Source: Bacillota bacterium
GTDB taxonomy: Bacteria; Bacillota_C; Negativicutes; Sporomusales; Sporomusaceae
Length of the DNA stretch: 6,685 nucleotides
Assembly: GCA_023441125.1 (NCBI GenBank)
Contig: JAEZQV010000429.1
Location: forward strand, 1-6,685
Direction: 5' to 3'
The notes under the pieces are model-generated. The model did no database searches. It saw only the letters and a program-made list of their open reading frames with translations, and was not told the DNA's origin. The position numbers and the translations under genes were made by a program. Positions 5,358 through 6,685 of this stretch are shown here, in pieces. The stretch's first letter is position 1. Every line of letters begins with the position of its first letter.

Positions 5358-5946
5358 CAATGCCGTTCGCATGGCTCACCAATTAATCCGCTCCCGGCTG
5401 CCAGCTGCCCACCGCGTGGTGGATGCTACGGCAGGTAATGGCAATGATACCCTGTTTTTAGCGGAAAACACGCCAGCAACCGCTGCGGTTTGGGCCTTTG
5501 ACATCCAACCGCAGGCGCTGGCTAAGACCGAGGAGCTGCTGGCCCGGCACCAGCTTGCTCACAAAGTACGCCTGGTATTGGACAGCCATTCCCGGCTAAG
5601 TAACTATCTGCAGTCGCCGGTGGATGCCGTCATGTTCAATCTCGGCTATTTACCCGGCAGCGACCATACACTTTCTACCAGCCCCGCGACAACGCTCCAG
5701 GCTGTCAAACAGGCACTGGCGCTCATAACTGATAGCGGCCTCATGACTATAGCCGCTTATCCCGGCTATGAGCAGGGCCGGCAGGAATGCCAGGCGGTGC
5801 AGACATACCTCAGTGGCCTTAATCAAAAAAATTACGCAGTGGCCTGTTGGTCGATGGTCAATCAGAAAAATAATCCGCCTGTTCTGTTTATAATTGAAAA
5901 AATAAGGAGTGAACAGCTTGAAAGCGTTACGTCACTCAAAGATTAA
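5347..5946 (+). CDS. mnmM: Class I SAM-dependent methyltransferase, YtqB/MnmM type (tRNA mnm5U)
   Basis: A 199-residue protein matching the small YtqB family (often annotated rRNA methylase or generic SAM methyltransferase). Motif I is DATAGNGNDT (26-35), which binds SAM. AFDIQ places Asp52 at the end of strand 2, LDSH has Asp79, and the family-specific NLGYLPG (98-104) is followed by a Ser/Thr-rich run with TSPATT (111-116). The C-terminal part has AAYPGY (136-141) and ends in FIIEK. B. subtilis YtqB has been reported as MnmM, which methylates nm5(s2)U34 of tRNA to mnm5(s2)U, replacing the methylating part of MnmC. Assigning that role here is by family and not shown by the sequence. An N terminus extended to 5245 would be low-complexity and inside nadK, so ATG 5347 is chosen. 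It overlaps nadK by 11 nt and argR by 29 nt. Confidence 0.85.
   Translation: MVVNNAVRMAHQLIRSRLPAAHRVVDATAGNGNDTLFLAENTPATAAVWAFDIQPQALAKTEELLARHQLAHKVRLVLDSHSRLSNYLQSPVDAVMFNLGYLPGSDHTLSTSPATTLQAVKQALALITDSGLMTIAAYPGYEQGRQECQAVQTYLSGLNQKNYAVACWSMVNQKNNPPVLFIIEKIRSEQLESVTSLKD
5904..5909 (+). promoter_or_regulatory. Ribosome binding site that sets the TTG start of argR
   Basis: AAGGAG is a near-perfect Shine-Dalgarno sequence 8 nt before TTG 5918. The alternative in-frame GTG at 5909 overlaps this element, so it cannot be the start that the element serves. Confidence 0.75.
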
Positions 5947-6379
5947 AGAAATCGTCGAACGTTATATCATTGAAACCCAGGAAGAACTGGCAGACGCACT
6001 CAGCAAACATGGTATTGATGTTACGCAAGCCACTGTTTCCAGAGATATTAAGGAACTTATGCTGATAAAAGTGCCTACAGGCGACGGCCGGTACCGTTAC
6101 GCTTTTCCGCCTGAACAAAATATTGTTTTGTCTCAGGCCAGGATGGAGCGTACCTTTCATGATTCCTTAGTTGCAATCGACTATAGCCAGAATATTGTTG
6201 TCTTGCGCACACTGCCCGGTACGGCCCAAGCTGTTGCCTATACCATCGACTATGTAAAGTGGCCGGAGGTGATCGGCACGGTAGCCGGCGACGATACTAT
6301 TTTCGTACTGGTAAAACCGGTGGAAGCGGTTCCGGTGGTTATAGCCAAGTTTCAATCACTCATGGGCAGTGGCGTGTAG
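5918..6379 (+). CDS. argR: Arginine repressor ArgR/AhrC
   Basis: A 153-residue DNA-binding regulator of normal length. The N-terminal winged helix-turn-helix (about 1-68) contains ETQEELADALSKHGIDVTQA with the recognition segment TVSRDIKEL (39-47); Ser41 and Arg42 belong to the signature that contacts ARG boxes. After a short linker, the C-terminal domain (about 78-150) holds the arginine-binding and hexamer-forming part: GTAQAVAYTID (101-111, with Asp111) and GTVAGDDTIFVLV (120-132, Gly-Asp-Asp at 124-126). With arginine bound, hexamers repress arginine synthesis genes and may activate breakdown genes. The start is TTG 5918, set by AAGGAG. The gene begins 29 nt before the end of the methyltransferase gene and is followed by recN, a pairing conserved in Firmicutes. 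No arginine genes lie in the window. Confidence 0.95.
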   Translation: MKALRHSKIKEIVERYIIETQEELADALSKHGIDVTQATVSRDIKELMLIKVPTGDGRYRYAFPPEQNIVLSQARMERTFHDSLVAIDYSQNIVVLRTLPGTAQAVAYTIDYVKWPEVIGTVAGDDTIFVLVKPVEAVPVVIAKFQSLMGSGV

Positions 6380-6387
6380 TCCGTTGT

Positions 6388-6393
6388 GAGGAG
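6388..6393 (+). promoter_or_regulatory. Ribosome binding site of recN
   Basis: GAGGAG sits 9 nt before ATG 6403 in the 23-nt argR-recN gap. I see no LexA-type operator or promoter in this gap, so recN is probably read through from argR. Confidence 0.6.
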
Positions 6394-6402
6394 AGATAGG
6401 AC

Positions 6403-6685
6403 ATGCTGAAATCACTGACTGTCATCAATTTTGCACTTATTGACCGGGCTTATATTGAGTTTGTTCCCGGCCTCAATATTTTGACTGGAGAAACCGGCGC
6501 TGGTAAATCCATTCTCATTGATGCTTTATCAGCGATCATTGGCAGCCGAGCCTCAGGCGAATCAATCCGGAGCGGCACCGATTATTTCCGGGTCGAGGCG
6601 GTTTTTGACATTTCTGACATGGCTTCTATCCAGGAAATCATGGAAGAACAAGGTATCGCGCCGGAAGAGGACGGTACTTTACTGA
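6403..6685 (+). CDS. recN: DNA repair protein RecN, N-terminal part (cut by window end)
   Basis: The first 94 codons are present; full RecN is about 550-570 residues. The protein starts MLKSLTVINFALIDRAYIEF, the usual RecN opening strand. The Walker A ATP-binding loop GETGAGKS follows at 29-36, then the sequence ILIDALSAIIGSRAS. RecN is an SMC-like ATPase with a long coiled coil between its N- and C-terminal nucleotide-binding halves. It is recruited early to double-strand breaks and promotes end tethering and RecA-dependent repair. The coiled coil, signature motif and Walker B lie beyond the window. It follows argR by 23 nt in the same direction, as in Bacillus and clostridia. The frame is open to the last base, so the truncation is due to the window and not a mutation. 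Confidence 0.95.
   Translation, partial: MLKSLTVINFALIDRAYIEFVPGLNILTGETGAGKSILIDALSAIIGSRASGESIRSGTDYFRVEAVFDISDMASIQEIMEEQGIAPEEDGTLL

Noticed and set aside
5957..5968. GAAC-GTTA-TATC near the argR start as a LexA/DinR box for recN
   Set aside because: The second half-site does not match GTTC, and it lies over 400 nt upstream of recN inside the argR coding sequence.
1..6685. Mobile elements, CRISPR repeats, tRNA/rRNA genes, phage or defence genes
   Set aside because: None seen. The window is almost entirely filled by recognisable housekeeping genes on one strand, with no long direct or terminal repeats and no intrinsic terminator with a T-run noticed.

Overview
This is a compact bacterial housekeeping locus with every gene on the + strand. 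It reads xseA (last codons) - xseB - ispA - DUF212/divergent-PAP2 membrane protein - dxs - tlyA - nadK - ytqB/mnmM-type methyltransferase - argR - recN (first 94 codons). This order is a familiar Firmicutes arrangement; Bacillus keeps a shorter version around xseAB-ispA-dxs-tlyA-ahrC-recN. The near-50% GC, the good GGAGG-type ribosome binding sites, the frequent GTG/TTG starts and the particular gene order suggest a Negativicutes (Sporomusa/Pelosinus-like) organism. That taxonomic guess is inference from general impression, not a database match.

Layout. Bases 1-1662 form a first tight block: the end of exonuclease VII large subunit, the small subunit, farnesyl diphosphate synthase and a small membrane protein, with overlaps or gaps of at most 10 nt. 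Bases 1663-1771 are the only real gap in the window (109 nt, using the dxs start I prefer). It carries a perfect extended -10 promoter element (TGCTATAAT) and a stem-loop just upstream of dxs. Bases 1772-6685 form a second tight block (dxs, tlyA, nadK, ytqB/mnmM-like, argR, recN). Its junctions are a 4-nt ATGA overlap, a 14-nt gap, an 11-nt overlap, a 29-nt overlap and a 23-nt gap, so translational coupling along an operon is likely.

How the genes relate. Dxs makes DXP, the entry metabolite of the MEP isoprenoid pathway. IspA condenses the resulting C5 units to farnesyl diphosphate. The DUF212 protein between them resembles PAP2 phosphatases, so a prenyl-diphosphate-related role is possible but unproven. 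NadK supplies NADP(H). XseAB and RecN act on DNA breaks and mismatches, TlyA and the YtqB-type enzyme modify rRNA and tRNA, and ArgR controls arginine metabolism. The cluster mixes basic metabolism, RNA modification and DNA repair.

I see no mobile element, CRISPR array, RNA gene, phage gene, frameshift or pseudogene. I did not find a new system. The points most worth a second look are the dxs leader and the DUF212 gene sandwiched between two isoprenoid genes. Several start codons also differ from the longest-ORF choice: TTG for dxs and argR, GTG for nadK, and downstream ATGs for xseB, the DUF212 gene and the methyltransferase.
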